Source: Nitrososphaerota archaeon (lineage in GTDB: Archaea; Thermoproteota; Nitrososphaeria; Nitrososphaerales; Gagatemarchaeaceae). From it: a stretch of DNA of 64,000 nucleotides. This document shows, piece by piece, positions 17,838 to 25,884 of the stretch. The position numbers and the translations under genes are program-made. The notes under the pieces were generated by a model that searched no databases, had not been told where the DNA came from, and was given only the letters and a program-made list of their open reading frames with translations. The stretch lies in NCBI GenBank assembly GCA_029785375.1, contig JAFLZV010000003.1:1-64000 (forward strand), written 5' to 3'. The first letter of the stretch is position 1; every line of letters begins with the position of its first letter.

Positions 17838-20528
17838 TTGGAGACTCGCGCAGTAGCAGCAAAGACGGCGCCCGACGCACCCTATGACCTCCGGTGCGAG
17901 TATGCAGTTGACCCTGTCGGGATCGACGCCGCTCGCCCAAGGTTCTCCTGGCTGGTCAGGAGCGCCCTCCGAGGCGACCGCCAGAGCGCTTACCAGATCC
18001 TGGTGGCGGGGGACGAGAAAGGTCTCGTCGATGGGAAGGGGGAAGTCTGGGACAGCGGAAGGGTGACGAGCAGGGAGACTTTCAGCGCCGTCTACGGTGG
18101 GCGACCCCTCCGAAGCGGGGAGAGATGCTTCTGGAAGGTCAGGTGGTGGAACAAAGACTCCAAAGCGAGCGGCTGGAGCAGGCCAGGAACGTTCGTGATG
18201 GGGGTGCTCCGGGACGAAGATTGGAAAGGGAAGTGGATCAGGGGCCAGCGTTACTTCAGGAAGCCATTCACCGTAGACAAGCCCGTGAAGCGGGCTGTGG
18301 CAAACGTGGCCGGGCTCGGATACTACGAACTCCGGTTGAACGGGGGGCGCGTTGGGGACAGGGTCTTGGACCCAGCCTGGACGGTATATGAGAAACGAGT
18401 CCAGTACGCGACCTACGACTTGACCGGGGCATTGAGGGAAGGGACGAACGTCGTCGGCGCCGAGCTAGGGAAGGGCAGATACATCGAGAAGTACGGCTAC
18501 TCCTCTCCCAGACTCCTCTTTCAACTGGACGTGGAGCTTGCCGACGGGTCCAGCCTCAGCGTCGTGACGGACGAGAGCTGGGAGACAGCCACAGGGCCGC
18601 TCCTCTCCGACGACATCTATGACGGAGTGGCGTACGACGCGAGGCTTGAAAGACAAGGCTGGGACCGGCCAGACTTCGACGACCCCTCGTGGGGCAGATG
18701 CGAGCTTACCGACCCTCCCGCCGGGAGACTCATGGCCTCTGGCGAGTTCCCCCCGGTGAGGTTTAGCGAGACGGTCGGGGCGGTAGGCCTGACCAACCCA
18801 GCGAAGGGGGTCTTCGTCTACGACTTCGGGCAGAACTTCACCGGATGGGCCCGGCTGAGGGTGTCCGGCCCGGAGGGGACCGAGGTAAGGCTGCGATACA
18901 GCGAGGTCCTTGGCCCCGACGGGTCGGTGGACATGCGCAATCTCAGGGGGGCCAAGGCTACCGACACATACATACTGAAGGGGACAGGGGAGGAGGTTTT
19001 CGAGCCGAAGTTCACCTACCACGGCTTCAGGTTCGTGGAGGTCACTGGGTTCCCTGGCGTCCCTGTCCAGGAGAGCCTCGGCGCTAGGGTGTTCCACACC
19101 GACGTCGACCGGACGGGGGCCTTCGCGTGCTCAAACGACCTCATCAACAGGATTCATAAGGCGGTCGTGTGGACCCTGCTCAGCAACCTCATGAGCGTCC
19201 CCACCGACTGCCCCCAGAGGGACGAGAGGATGGGCTGGCTCGGGGACGCGCAACTGGCCGCGGAGCTAGCCTGTTACAACTTCTGGATGCCCGCGTTCTA
19301 CGAGAAGTTCGCGCGCGACATAAAGGACTCGCAAAGGGAAGACGGCTGCGTCCCGGCAGTCGCCCCGCCCTATTGGAAGATCTACCCCTCCGATCCGAAT
19401 TGGGGGACCGCGTGCACGGTGATTCCTTGGACCGCGTACCTCTTCTATGGGGACGTGAAGATCCTGGAAGAGAACTATTCCATGATGAAGGCATGGGTGG
19501 AGTACTTGAGGTCCCTTTCAGAAGCCGATGTCATCTGGTGGGGGAAGGAGGGGGACTGGTGCCCTCCGGGCCAGGTCCATCCCACGCAGACGCCGTTGGA
19601 GTTGACGTCCTCTTTCGTCTACTGCCGTGACCTGGAAATCATAGCCAGGGCCGCCGCTGTCCTTGGGAAGGAGGAGGACGCGAGGGCGTATGCGGCGCTA
19701 GCGGAGAAGGCGAAGGGGGCCTTCAACATGACGTTCCTGGATCCGAAAGAAGGGAAGTACGTGTCCCCCAGGAGGAAGGACTTCCCCAAGCAACTCCAGG
19801 GCGGGTCCCAGACATGCAACGTCCTCCCGCTCTCCCTCCAGATAGTCCCGAAGGAGAGCGTCGACGCTGTCTTTCGGTCGCTCGCCAAGGACGTGGAGCA
19901 GTCCCACGACTCGCACCTCAACACCGGAATCGTAGGGACGCGCCACCTCTTCGATGTCCTCACAGACTACGGGAGGGGGGACCTCGCCTACCGGGTCGCC
20001 ACTCAGGAGTCCTACCCGGGGTACGGCTACATGCTTCGCGAAGGTGCAACTACTATCTGGGAGAGATGGGAGAAGCTAGAGGACAGCGGGATGAACTCGC
20101 ATAACCACATAATGTTCGGGACGGTCGACTCTTGGTTCTACAGGGTTATCGCTGGGATCGGCATGGAGCATGGGACAGAGGCGTTCAGGAAGGTCAAGAT
20201 AATGCCACAGCCGCTCGGGGGTCTGACTTTCGCCAAAGCCTCCGTGAAGACCACTCTGGGGACAGTTTCGACGTCCTGGGAGAAGCGCGACGGTGCGTTT
20301 TACCTAGACGTGGGGCTCCCGGTTGGTGCGGAGGGGGCTGTCTACCTCCAGCGGCTGGGGGAATGTCGGTACAGGGTCTTAGAAGGGGGGAAGGAGGTAT
20401 GGTCCGACTCAGGCTTCGTCGGCGGGGTCGAGGGGGTGCTGAGAGGGGCAGAGGAGGGCGATGCTGTGAAGTTCGAAGTCGCCTCCGGGACCTACAATTT
20501 CGAGCTAAGGATGGAGACGCACCCCTAA
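17838..20528 (+). CDS. GH78 alpha-L-rhamnosidase
   Basis: GH78 enzymes remove terminal alpha-L-rhamnose from glycans and plant glycosides by inversion. The 896 residues follow the family layout: N-terminal beta domains beginning PYDLRCEYAVDPVGID, the carbohydrate-binding-like module with VFVYDFGQNFTGW, then the (alpha/alpha)6 barrel with TDCPQRDERMGWLGDAQ (general acid Glu region) and YMLREGATTIWERWE (base Glu region), and a C-terminal beta sandwich. No signal peptide is seen, so it probably acts in the cytoplasm on imported substrate. It converges on a Gfo/Idh gene with a 4-base 3' overlap. GH78 is rare in archaea, so transfer is likely. Confidence 0.9.
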   Translation: METRAVAAKTAPDAPYDLRCEYAVDPVGIDAARPRFSWLVRSALRGDRQSAYQILVAGDEKGLVDGKGEVWDSGRVTSRETFSAVYGGRPLRSGERCFWKVRWWNKDSKASGWSRPGTFVMGVLRDEDWKGKWIRGQRYFRKPFTVDKPVKRAVANVAGLGYYELRLNGGRVGDRVLDPAWTVYEKRVQYATYDLTGALREGTNVVGAELGKGRYIEKYGYSSPRLLFQLDVELADGSSLSVVTDESWETATGPLLSDDIYDGVAYDARLERQGWDRPDFDDPSWGRCELTDPPAGRLMASGEFPPVRFSETVGAVGLTNPAKGVFVYDFGQNFTGWARLRVSGPEGTEVRLRYSEVLGPDGSVDMRNLRGAKATDTYILKGTGEEVFEPKFTYHGFRFVEVTGFPGVPVQESLGARVFHTDVDRTGAFACSNDLINRIHKAVVWTLLSNLMSVPTDCPQRDERMGWLGDAQLAAELACYNFWMPAFYEKFARDIKDSQREDGCVPAVAPPYWKIYPSDPNWGTACTVIPWTAYLFYGDVKILEENYSMMKAWVEYLRSLSEADVIWWGKEGDWCPPGQVHPTQTPLELTSSFVYCRDLEIIARAAAVLGKEEDARAYAALAEKAKGAFNMTFLDPKEGKYVSPRRKDFPKQLQGGSQTCNVLPLSLQIVPKESVDAVFRSLAKDVEQSHDSHLNTGIVGTRHLFDVLTDYGRGDLAYRVATQESYPGYGYMLREGATTIWERWEKLEDSGMNSHNHIMFGTVDSWFYRVIAGIGMEHGTEAFRKVKIMPQPLGGLTFAKASVKTTLGTVSTSWEKRDGAFYLDVGLPVGAEGAVYLQRLGECRYRVLEGGKEVWSDSGFVGGVEGVLRGAEEGDAVKFEVASGTYNFELRMETHP

Positions 20529-21511
20529 GGAGGGATCCGGGGCCTCACGGCCACAGCCCCTCCGGAAGCGTTTGATTCTACGACTGCGGCTTCCATCATC
20601 ATAGCTGCTAGCCCGTCCCACCCTGAAGTGGGGGGCGGAACGCCGCTTTGCAAAGACTCCACGACGGCTCTGATAGAGAGGTGGAAGGCATCCGCGAGCG
20701 AGCATCGAGGGTGCTCGGGGGGGACGACCACCCCGAAGACCTCCAGCCTCCCGGAGATGTTCGAGGTCGTCATGTCAGCGATTGTGGCGCGAGCCCTGTC
20801 AGTTACCACCGTAATGTCATGGATCACGAAGTCTTTCAGATCCCCGCGCGTCGATGACAGCACCGCCTGGACGTCATCCGGGAACGTCCATGCCGCGGTA
20901 GCGGCGCGGCTGGGGATGTAAAGCATCTCCCCTGCGTAGTCCCAGGGATATCCGCGTTCCTCCTCCTTCTCTATCAGTCGCGCGGACACGCTAAGAGGAT
21001 CGGACCCGGTAAGGTAACGAAGGATGTCGATGGAGTGGTGCCAGCCGAAAGCGTGGGCGTTGCATGTAATCAGCCGAGCACGCCCGAGCCGCCCTGACCG
21101 CAGCTCCTGGGCCAACCATCTCACGGTCGGAAGGTGCCTGTAGTTGTAGTTCACCGCGAGGGTGAGCCTCCTCTTCTCGGCCGTCTCGACCATCATTCTA
21201 GCGAGGTCGACCTTGTGCGCCAGTATTTTCTCGCAGAGGACGTTCGCGCCCCCTTCCAGGGCCGCGATGACAGGTTCGAAGTGCTGGTGCTCCCGGGTCG
21301 AGACAGTGACGATGTCTGGCCTGCAGTCCTTCAACAACTCGTTCACATCGGTATACCACTTCGCGCCATACTTGAGAGCCAGGTCCTTGGCCTTCGATGG
21401 GACCACGTCGCAGACGCCGACCAGCTTCACCCCGAGTTCTTCGAGCCTTGAGTAGGCGTCCGCATGGATGGCCCCTGCTCCGCCCGCCCCTACCACAGCC
21501 GCCCTGGTCAC
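20525..21511 (-). CDS. Gfo/Idh/MocA oxidoreductase, first copy
   Basis: This NAD(P)-dependent sugar or cyclitol dehydrogenase has 328 residues. The Rossmann domain begins AAVVGAGGAGAIHADAY and ends near residue 120; the C-terminal substrate domain follows. The usual EKP motif reads CEKI (about residues 94-97), an uncommon substitution at the Pro next to the catalytic Lys. NYNYRHLP and FGWHHSIDILRYL contribute the putative proton relay. GTG 21511 lies in the first copy of a 36-base direct repeat. It follows a TIM-barrel isomerase gene and probably acts with it. Confidence 0.85.
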   Translation of the reverse strand: MTRAAVVGAGGAGAIHADAYSRLEELGVKLVGVCDVVPSKAKDLALKYGAKWYTDVNELLKDCRPDIVTVSTREHQHFEPVIAALEGGANVLCEKILAHKVDLARMMVETAEKRRLTLAVNYNYRHLPTVRWLAQELRSGRLGRARLITCNAHAFGWHHSIDILRYLTGSDPLSVSARLIEKEEERGYPWDYAGEMLYIPSRAATAAWTFPDDVQAVLSSTRGDLKDFVIHDITVVTDRARATIADMTTSNISGRLEVFGVVVPPEHPRCSLADAFHLSIRAVVESLQSGVPPPTSGWDGLAAMMMEAAVVESNASGGAVAVRPRIPP

Positions 21512-21590
21512 TGCGACACAGACCTGTCATTGAGGCAGCTGGCGAAAGGGATGACCGCCCCTACCACAGCCGCCCTGGTCACTGCGACAC
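21484..21590. repeat. 36-base direct repeat across a gene junction
   Basis: Identical 36-base copies lie at 21484-21519 and 21555-21590, offset by 71 bases. Copy 1 contains the start codon of the Gfo/Idh gene. Copy 2 contains the stop codon of the isomerase gene, plus the same start-like GTGA. The layout is that of a 71-base duplication at a junction that was formerly an overlapping GTGA. Confidence 0.9.
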
Positions 21591-22388
21591 CCCCTCGTCC
21601 CGCATCACCCTTACGAGGGCGGATGTCTCTGCCGCAGAGTCCAGGTCACCGATGCTGTCAATCACCTCCGTCGAGATGGCGCCCACGTACCCCGCCCCGA
21701 GGAGAAGCGCGATGACGTCGTGATGCGGAATTGCCCCCCTTCCTACACCCACCTGTATCTCAGCATCTGAGCGGCCGCTGTCTCTGATGTGGACGTGCTT
21801 CACGAATCGTAGCAGCTCTGCTGGAGGCCTCCACGTCCCGGTTGCGATGAGGAAATGCGTCGGGTCCCACGTCAGGCCTGCTCCGGGGGCAAGACGGCAG
21901 ACCTCCATCGCCTGTTCTGGGGTCTCCGTAACAGACTTCCTATGAGTCTCGACGGTCAAGGCTATTCCATACCGGGCGGCGACAGGAAGACGAACCCTAA
22001 GCTCTTTCGCCTGCTCTTCTGCCGTCCCCCCTGTGGGCGCGAGGGTCAACAGGGGGACCCCCACCCTCGCAGCGAACTCGCACACTGCGGCGAACCTCTC
22101 GGCCCTCTCCTCCTGGGTGCAGCGGCCGAAGCCTACGTTCGCCGTCACAGGGGAGAGGCCGGCCCGTTCCAACTCCCCCTCCACCTCTCTGACTACCGAG
22201 TCGGTATCACCGAGAACCCTTGAAGGAGACACGTGAGCCCATCCTTCGACCATACCCAGATCGACATATCTGAAACCGATTTTCTTGACCTCAGAAAGGG
22301 CTTCGCCCAGAGAGAGCCTGCTGAAAGTCAGAGTGGAGCATGACAGGATGAGACCGCTATTGAGAGAGCCTGTCGGTTGCGACGCCAT
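21579..22388 (-). CDS. Sugar isomerase/epimerase-like TIM barrel, copy 1
   Basis: The 269-residue protein belongs to the xylose-isomerase-like TIM-barrel superfamily (AP_endonuc_2). Seen features are FRYVDLGMVEGW near the N-terminus, VETHRKSVTETPEQ (metal Glu), LTWDPTHFLIATG (Asp and His), VKHVHIRDSG (His) and STEVID (Glu), a full metal-ligand set. The family covers isomerases, epimerases and 3-keto-glycoside or C-glycoside lyase subunits, so the reaction is unknown. It is upstream of a Gfo/Idh gene. A TATA-like ctatatc is about 30 bases before ATG 22388. Confidence 0.8.
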   Translation of the reverse strand: MASQPTGSLNSGLILSCSTLTFSRLSLGEALSEVKKIGFRYVDLGMVEGWAHVSPSRVLGDTDSVVREVEGELERAGLSPVTANVGFGRCTQEERAERFAAVCEFAARVGVPLLTLAPTGGTAEEQAKELRVRLPVAARYGIALTVETHRKSVTETPEQAMEVCRLAPGAGLTWDPTHFLIATGTWRPPAELLRFVKHVHIRDSGRSDAEIQVGVGRGAIPHHDVIALLLGAGYVGAISTEVIDSIGDLDSAAETSALVRVMRDEGVSQ

Positions 22389-22469
22389 CCTTGCACCCGC
22401 AGGGCTGCCCCCTGATATAGGCTGAGGTCAGCCCGAGCAGGAGGGGGTGCTCCTTGACCACAGACGGTC

Positions 22470-22494
22470 CCCCCTCGGAGGGGGTTCAACCCCC
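22470..22494. terminator. Overlapping G/C hairpins, possible terminator
   Basis: CCCCC (22470-22474), GGGGG (22480-22484) and CCCCC (22490-22494) can form two mutually exclusive 5-bp hairpins with five-base loops. They lie about 60 bases downstream of the glycosylasparaginase gene on the minus strand and before the isomerase promoter. A terminator or attenuator role is inferred from position only. Confidence 0.35.
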
Positions 22495-22550
22495 GGGACT
22501 CCACGTTGCATCCTCCGCGGCAGACCAGAGCGCGGCAGTCGACACGTCCT

Positions 22551-23510
22551 TCAGGCCGATAAAGGGGCCGGGGTCACCCTGACCACTCTTTCCGACCCCC
22601 GCTCATAATAGTATGAGAACGATCCCCCGGTGGTGGCCCCCCCCGGCGTCCCAGCTGAGTTCAGCGCAATGAGCGCCATGAACGGGGACTTCCGTTCAAT
22701 CTTCAGCATCTCCTTCAGGGCCCGCTCGCACGCTTCGGTCGGTGAATGCCCCTCCCCCATCAAGTCGCACACCCTCCTTGTCAGGTTGTACTTGATGGCG
22801 TACTCCCCCTCCCCCGTCGCGGAGCTCGCACCGGCAGGGGTGGCGTAGGTTCCGGCGCCTATTACTGAGGAATCGGAGACGCGACCGGGAAGGCGGAGGG
22901 GAGGGCCGCTTGTCGACGTCCCTGCTACTATGAGGCCCGAAGCGTCGAGCGCGAGGACCCCGACCGTCCCGTGGGCCCCGAGTTGCCCGCTTCTTGAAAG
23001 CATCAGGATGGCCTGAGCCCACTTCTCCCCCGCTCCTTTGCTCTCCTCTCCCCCCGCCTTTTGCATCAGCACCCCCCACCGTCTTTTCGCCTCCGGTGTA
23101 ACTGGCTCGTAGGGGGGGAACCCGAGGGCCCGTGCGAACTTCCTAGCACCTTCGCCGCAGAGCATGTTATGGGGCGAAAGCTCCATCACCTTCCTCGCGA
23201 CGGCGATGGGGTTCTTCGTCTCAGTGAGGCAGGACACACCCCCGCACCGATAGGTGTTGCCAATCATCATGCTCGCGTCGAGCTCCCCAACCCCCTCGGC
23301 GTTGGGGATTCCGCCCGTCCCGACGCTGTCCACGAGAGGGTCGTCCTCCACTGCCATGATCCCCCGCTCAACCGCGTCAACGGCTGACCTGGACCTGTCC
23401 CCCAAGACGAGCATCCCTTGGCGCACCGCTTCTCGACCGTGCTCCCAGTCCGATACGACGACGGGGACGACCGCCTCCCTTGAAGACTCGCGCTCTCTTC
23501 CCTTAGGCAC
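22551..23510 (-). CDS. N4-(beta-N-acetylglucosaminyl)-L-asparaginase family, Ntn hydrolase
   Basis: The 319 residues fit the glycosylasparaginase/L-asparaginase family, whose precursors cleave themselves to expose a catalytic Thr. The cleavage motif is HGTVGVLALD (about residues 180-189, commonly HDTVG), followed by IVAGTSTSG and, further on, GAGTYATPAGASSATGEGE. The N-terminal half has VERGIMAVEDDPLVDSVGTGG. The family releases the sugar from Asn-linked glycans or hydrolyses isoaspartyl peptides. The position in a glycan-degrading region favours N-glycan breakdown. GTG 23510 is the start; no signal peptide is visible. Confidence 0.85.
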   Translation of the reverse strand: MPKGRERESSREAVVPVVVSDWEHGREAVRQGMLVLGDRSRSAVDAVERGIMAVEDDPLVDSVGTGGIPNAEGVGELDASMMIGNTYRCGGVSCLTETKNPIAVARKVMELSPHNMLCGEGARKFARALGFPPYEPVTPEAKRRWGVLMQKAGGEESKGAGEKWAQAILMLSRSGQLGAHGTVGVLALDASGLIVAGTSTSGPPLRLPGRVSDSSVIGAGTYATPAGASSATGEGEYAIKYNLTRRVCDLMGEGHSPTEACERALKEMLKIERKSPFMALIALNSAGTPGGATTGGSFSYYYERGSERVVRVTPAPLSA

Positions 23511-23657
23511 GACGAAGCGGATTCCCCCCGTGGCTTAAGCGCTTCGCCTGGCTCACCCTCAGTACTCGCCAGTTCTGAGGACCAAGAGAGGGGGCGCGGT
23601 CCCTCGCGCGTGGCCGCGCCGCCGTCCGCCTCCCAGAGCAGCTCGCCACGAGAAGTG

Positions 23658-23664
23658 TTATATC
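23658..23664 (+). promoter_or_regulatory. TATA box for the second ThuA-like gene
   Basis: The sequence ttatatc lies 31-37 bases before ATG 23695, in the gap divergent from the glycosylasparaginase gene. Confidence 0.5.
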
Positions 23665-23694
23665 CAGACAACTTGTCAGTCAAACGGAACTGCG

Positions 23695-24432
23695 ATGGGC
23701 AAGAGAATAAGGGTCACGGTCTGGAACGAGTTTCTAGAAGAGAAGAAGGATGACAGGGTGAAGGCAGTCTACCCCAAGGGGATGCACGAAGCCATTGCGG
23801 CGAGCCTCAAGATGAAACCTGACTTCGAGGTCCGGACAGCCACCTTCGAACAGGAAGAGCACGGGCTTTCTGAAAGCATCCTCAATGAGACCGACGTCCT
23901 CACCTGGTGGGGGCACCAGGCGCACGAGAAGGTTTCCGACCAAATCGTGGATAGGGTCCAGAGGAAGGTAGTCGAAGACGGGATGGGGCTCATCGTGCTG
24001 CACTCCGGGCATATGTCAAAGATTTTCAGGCGTATCACCGGGACAGGTTGCAAGCTGAAGTGGCGGGACAGCGGCGAGCGCGAGCGCGTATGGGTCGTCT
24101 CCCCGGCTCACCCGATAGCCCAGGGGATAACGGACCACTTCGACATAGGGAAGTCAGAGATGTACGGCGAGCCATTCGACATCCCCGCCCCCGACGAACT
24201 CGTGTTCGTCAGCTGGTATCAGGGGGGAGAAGTGTTCAGGAGCGGGTGCTGCTTCTATCGCGGCCTCGGGAAGGTCTTCTACTTCAGCCCGGGCCATGAA
24301 ACGTACCCGATCTACTTCAACCCCGACGTCCTCAGAGTCATCGAGAACGCGGTCAGGTGGTCTGCACCTGAGCCGACGCCGAAGCCGATAAGGGGGAACG
24401 CGAAGCCCCTGGAAGAAATCCCAGCGAAGTGA
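23695..24432 (+). CDS. ThuA-like trehalose-utilisation protein
   Basis: The 245-residue product is a second ThuA-fold protein of a different subtype from that at 17028. Markers are RVTVWNEFLEEK, VLTWWGHQAHEKVSD, GLIVLHSGHMSKIF, WVVSPAHPIAQGI, FDIPAPDELVFVSWYQGGEVFRSG and GKVFYFSPGHETYP. This subtype is commonly annotated trehalose utilisation protein and often sits beside Gfo/Idh dehydrogenases. No signal peptide. It stands between a glycosylasparaginase and a PdxA-type gene. The actual substrate cannot be read from sequence. Confidence 0.85.
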   Translation: MGKRIRVTVWNEFLEEKKDDRVKAVYPKGMHEAIAASLKMKPDFEVRTATFEQEEHGLSESILNETDVLTWWGHQAHEKVSDQIVDRVQRKVVEDGMGLIVLHSGHMSKIFRRITGTGCKLKWRDSGERERVWVVSPAHPIAQGITDHFDIGKSEMYGEPFDIPAPDELVFVSWYQGGEVFRSGCCFYRGLGKVFYFSPGHETYPIYFNPDVLRVIENAVRWSAPEPTPKPIRGNAKPLEEIPAK

Positions 24433-24909
24433 GGCCCTGGGCGAATTCCTTCTGGCCCGACTAGCACCCGTATATCCAGCCGGAGTACGTGCGCTCCCAG
24501 AGTGCGGAACGTGAGACTCAAAACGGGGGGCTGTGACGGCAACCTCCCTGCGCGCGTAACGCCCTTTGACTAGTCTAAGCCGTTGTCCGACGCGAATCCT
24601 CCCGAGTAGTGCATCCCAGCGGCGCAGACACGTTAGAGCCCATCGAGGCGTCTCTCCCGGCGGAGAGGAGCCCTACCCTTTTAATCTGCCTTCGCCAGAG
24701 GTCGTGTGCGCTCCGTTGAGAGTCAGAGACTACATCCACCTCGTAAGTGCGCTGGGGCGGAACGTCGTCAATGTCATGAGGAGAGTCTGTGTGGTGGAGA
24801 GTGCACGGCCGTATTTGGGAGGTCCCAGGGGTCCGCCATCGAGGGGCGGTGCGGAGTGCGTCCGCTCTGCACTGGGCCGGGAAGGAAGGAGAGTGAAGCT
24901 AGTCTTCCC
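24433..24909. other. Leader/intergenic region before the pdxA-type gene
   Basis: A cttttaatc tract at about 24,675-24,683 is a plausible TATA box giving a leader of about 200 bases for the next gene. Just before it is a hairpin ctctcc-cggc-ggagag. An open frame from GTG 24706 joins the pdxA frame but its sequence is not family-like. No separate gene is supported. Confidence 0.4.
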
Positions 24910-25872
24910 ATGAGAATCGGGATAACGCTAGGAGACCCTGCGGGGGTCGGCCCCGAGATAGTGGCCAAATCCCTTGGCAGGTTCCGGGAGGATCACCTGG
25001 TCCTGATAGGCGCAGAAGACAGTCTCAGCAGAGCGTCGGAGGCCTCGAGCCTCAAGAACTCACTTGGGAGGAACGTCTCTGTAGTTGACGTCGGGCCCGC
25101 ACGCGTGAGCTTCGGGGCCGTTCAGAGGCGCGCGGGGGTGATAGCCCTCAGGAGCATAAAGAAGGGGGTTGAGATGGCGCTCAAGGGAGAAGTCGACGCC
25201 CTCGTGACTGCCCCCATCAACAAGGAGGCGATAGTCCTGGCAGGGTCGAAACATATCGACCACACGACGATGCTTGGCGCGCTTGCCGGAGCCAGAGAGG
25301 TGTCAACCGTCTTCGAGACAAAGAAGCTCAGGGTGTACTTCATGACGAAGCACGTCTCCCTCGTCGAGGCCTGCAAGGAGGTGAAGGAAGAAAAGGTCTA
25401 CGAAGCGATACTGGTCGCTGACAGGTGCCTCCAGCTGCTTGGAAGCAAGCGGAGGAAGGTCGCGGTGGCTGCCCTCAACCCCCACGGAGGCGAAGGCGGC
25501 CTACTGGGAAACGAGGAAAAGGAGGAAATCCAGCCTGCTATCGAGAGGGCCAAAGGGAAGGCGGATGTCATGGGCCCTTACCCTGCCGACTCCGTGTTCT
25601 ATAGGGGGTCGAGAGGCGAGTTCGACATCGTCGTCGCCCTCTATCACGACCAGGGACACATTGCAGCCAAGATGCACAGCTTCGCCAGGACGGTGAGCAT
25701 GAACCTCGGCCTCCCGTTTCTGAGGACGTCGGTTGACCATGGGACCGCGTTCGACATAGCGGGGAAGGGGATAGCGGACGAAACGAGCATGGTCGAGGCC
25801 ATCGCCAAGGCCAAGGAGTATGGTCTGGTGTACAAGGAAAGGTATAGGCTCATCTACGGAGCCAAGGATTGA
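24910..25872 (+). CDS. PdxA-family 4-phosphate acid-sugar dehydrogenase
   Basis: The 320 residues match 4-hydroxythreonine-4-phosphate dehydrogenase and its catabolic relatives (PdxA2), which oxidise and decarboxylate D-threonate- or D-erythronate-4-phosphate to dihydroxyacetone phosphate. Motifs are ITLGDPAGVGPEI, VTAPINKEAI, the metal His in HIDHTTML, LNPHGGEGGLLGNEE, VALYHDQGHIAAK and SVDHGTAFDIAGKG. A DUF1537 kinase, the usual partner of PdxA2, is encoded at 57,953, and no vitamin B6 genes are seen, so the catabolic role is favoured. ATG 24910 gives the family N-terminus MRIGITLGDP. Confidence 0.88.
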   Translation: MRIGITLGDPAGVGPEIVAKSLGRFREDHLVLIGAEDSLSRASEASSLKNSLGRNVSVVDVGPARVSFGAVQRRAGVIALRSIKKGVEMALKGEVDALVTAPINKEAIVLAGSKHIDHTTMLGALAGAREVSTVFETKKLRVYFMTKHVSLVEACKEVKEEKVYEAILVADRCLQLLGSKRRKVAVAALNPHGGEGGLLGNEEKEEIQPAIERAKGKADVMGPYPADSVFYRGSRGEFDIVVALYHDQGHIAAKMHSFARTVSMNLGLPFLRTSVDHGTAFDIAGKGIADETSMVEAIAKAKEYGLVYKERYRLIYGAKD

Positions 25873-25884
25873 CGCCACGCTGGT

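Noticed and set aside
22470..22500. GGGGG-TTCAA-CCCCC as a tRNA T arm
   Set aside because: The loop is five bases, and there is no acceptor or anticodon arm around it.
24706..24909. N-terminal extension of the PdxA-type protein from GTG 24706
   Set aside because: The added 68 residues are not family-like, and MRIGITLGDPAG is the normal beginning.
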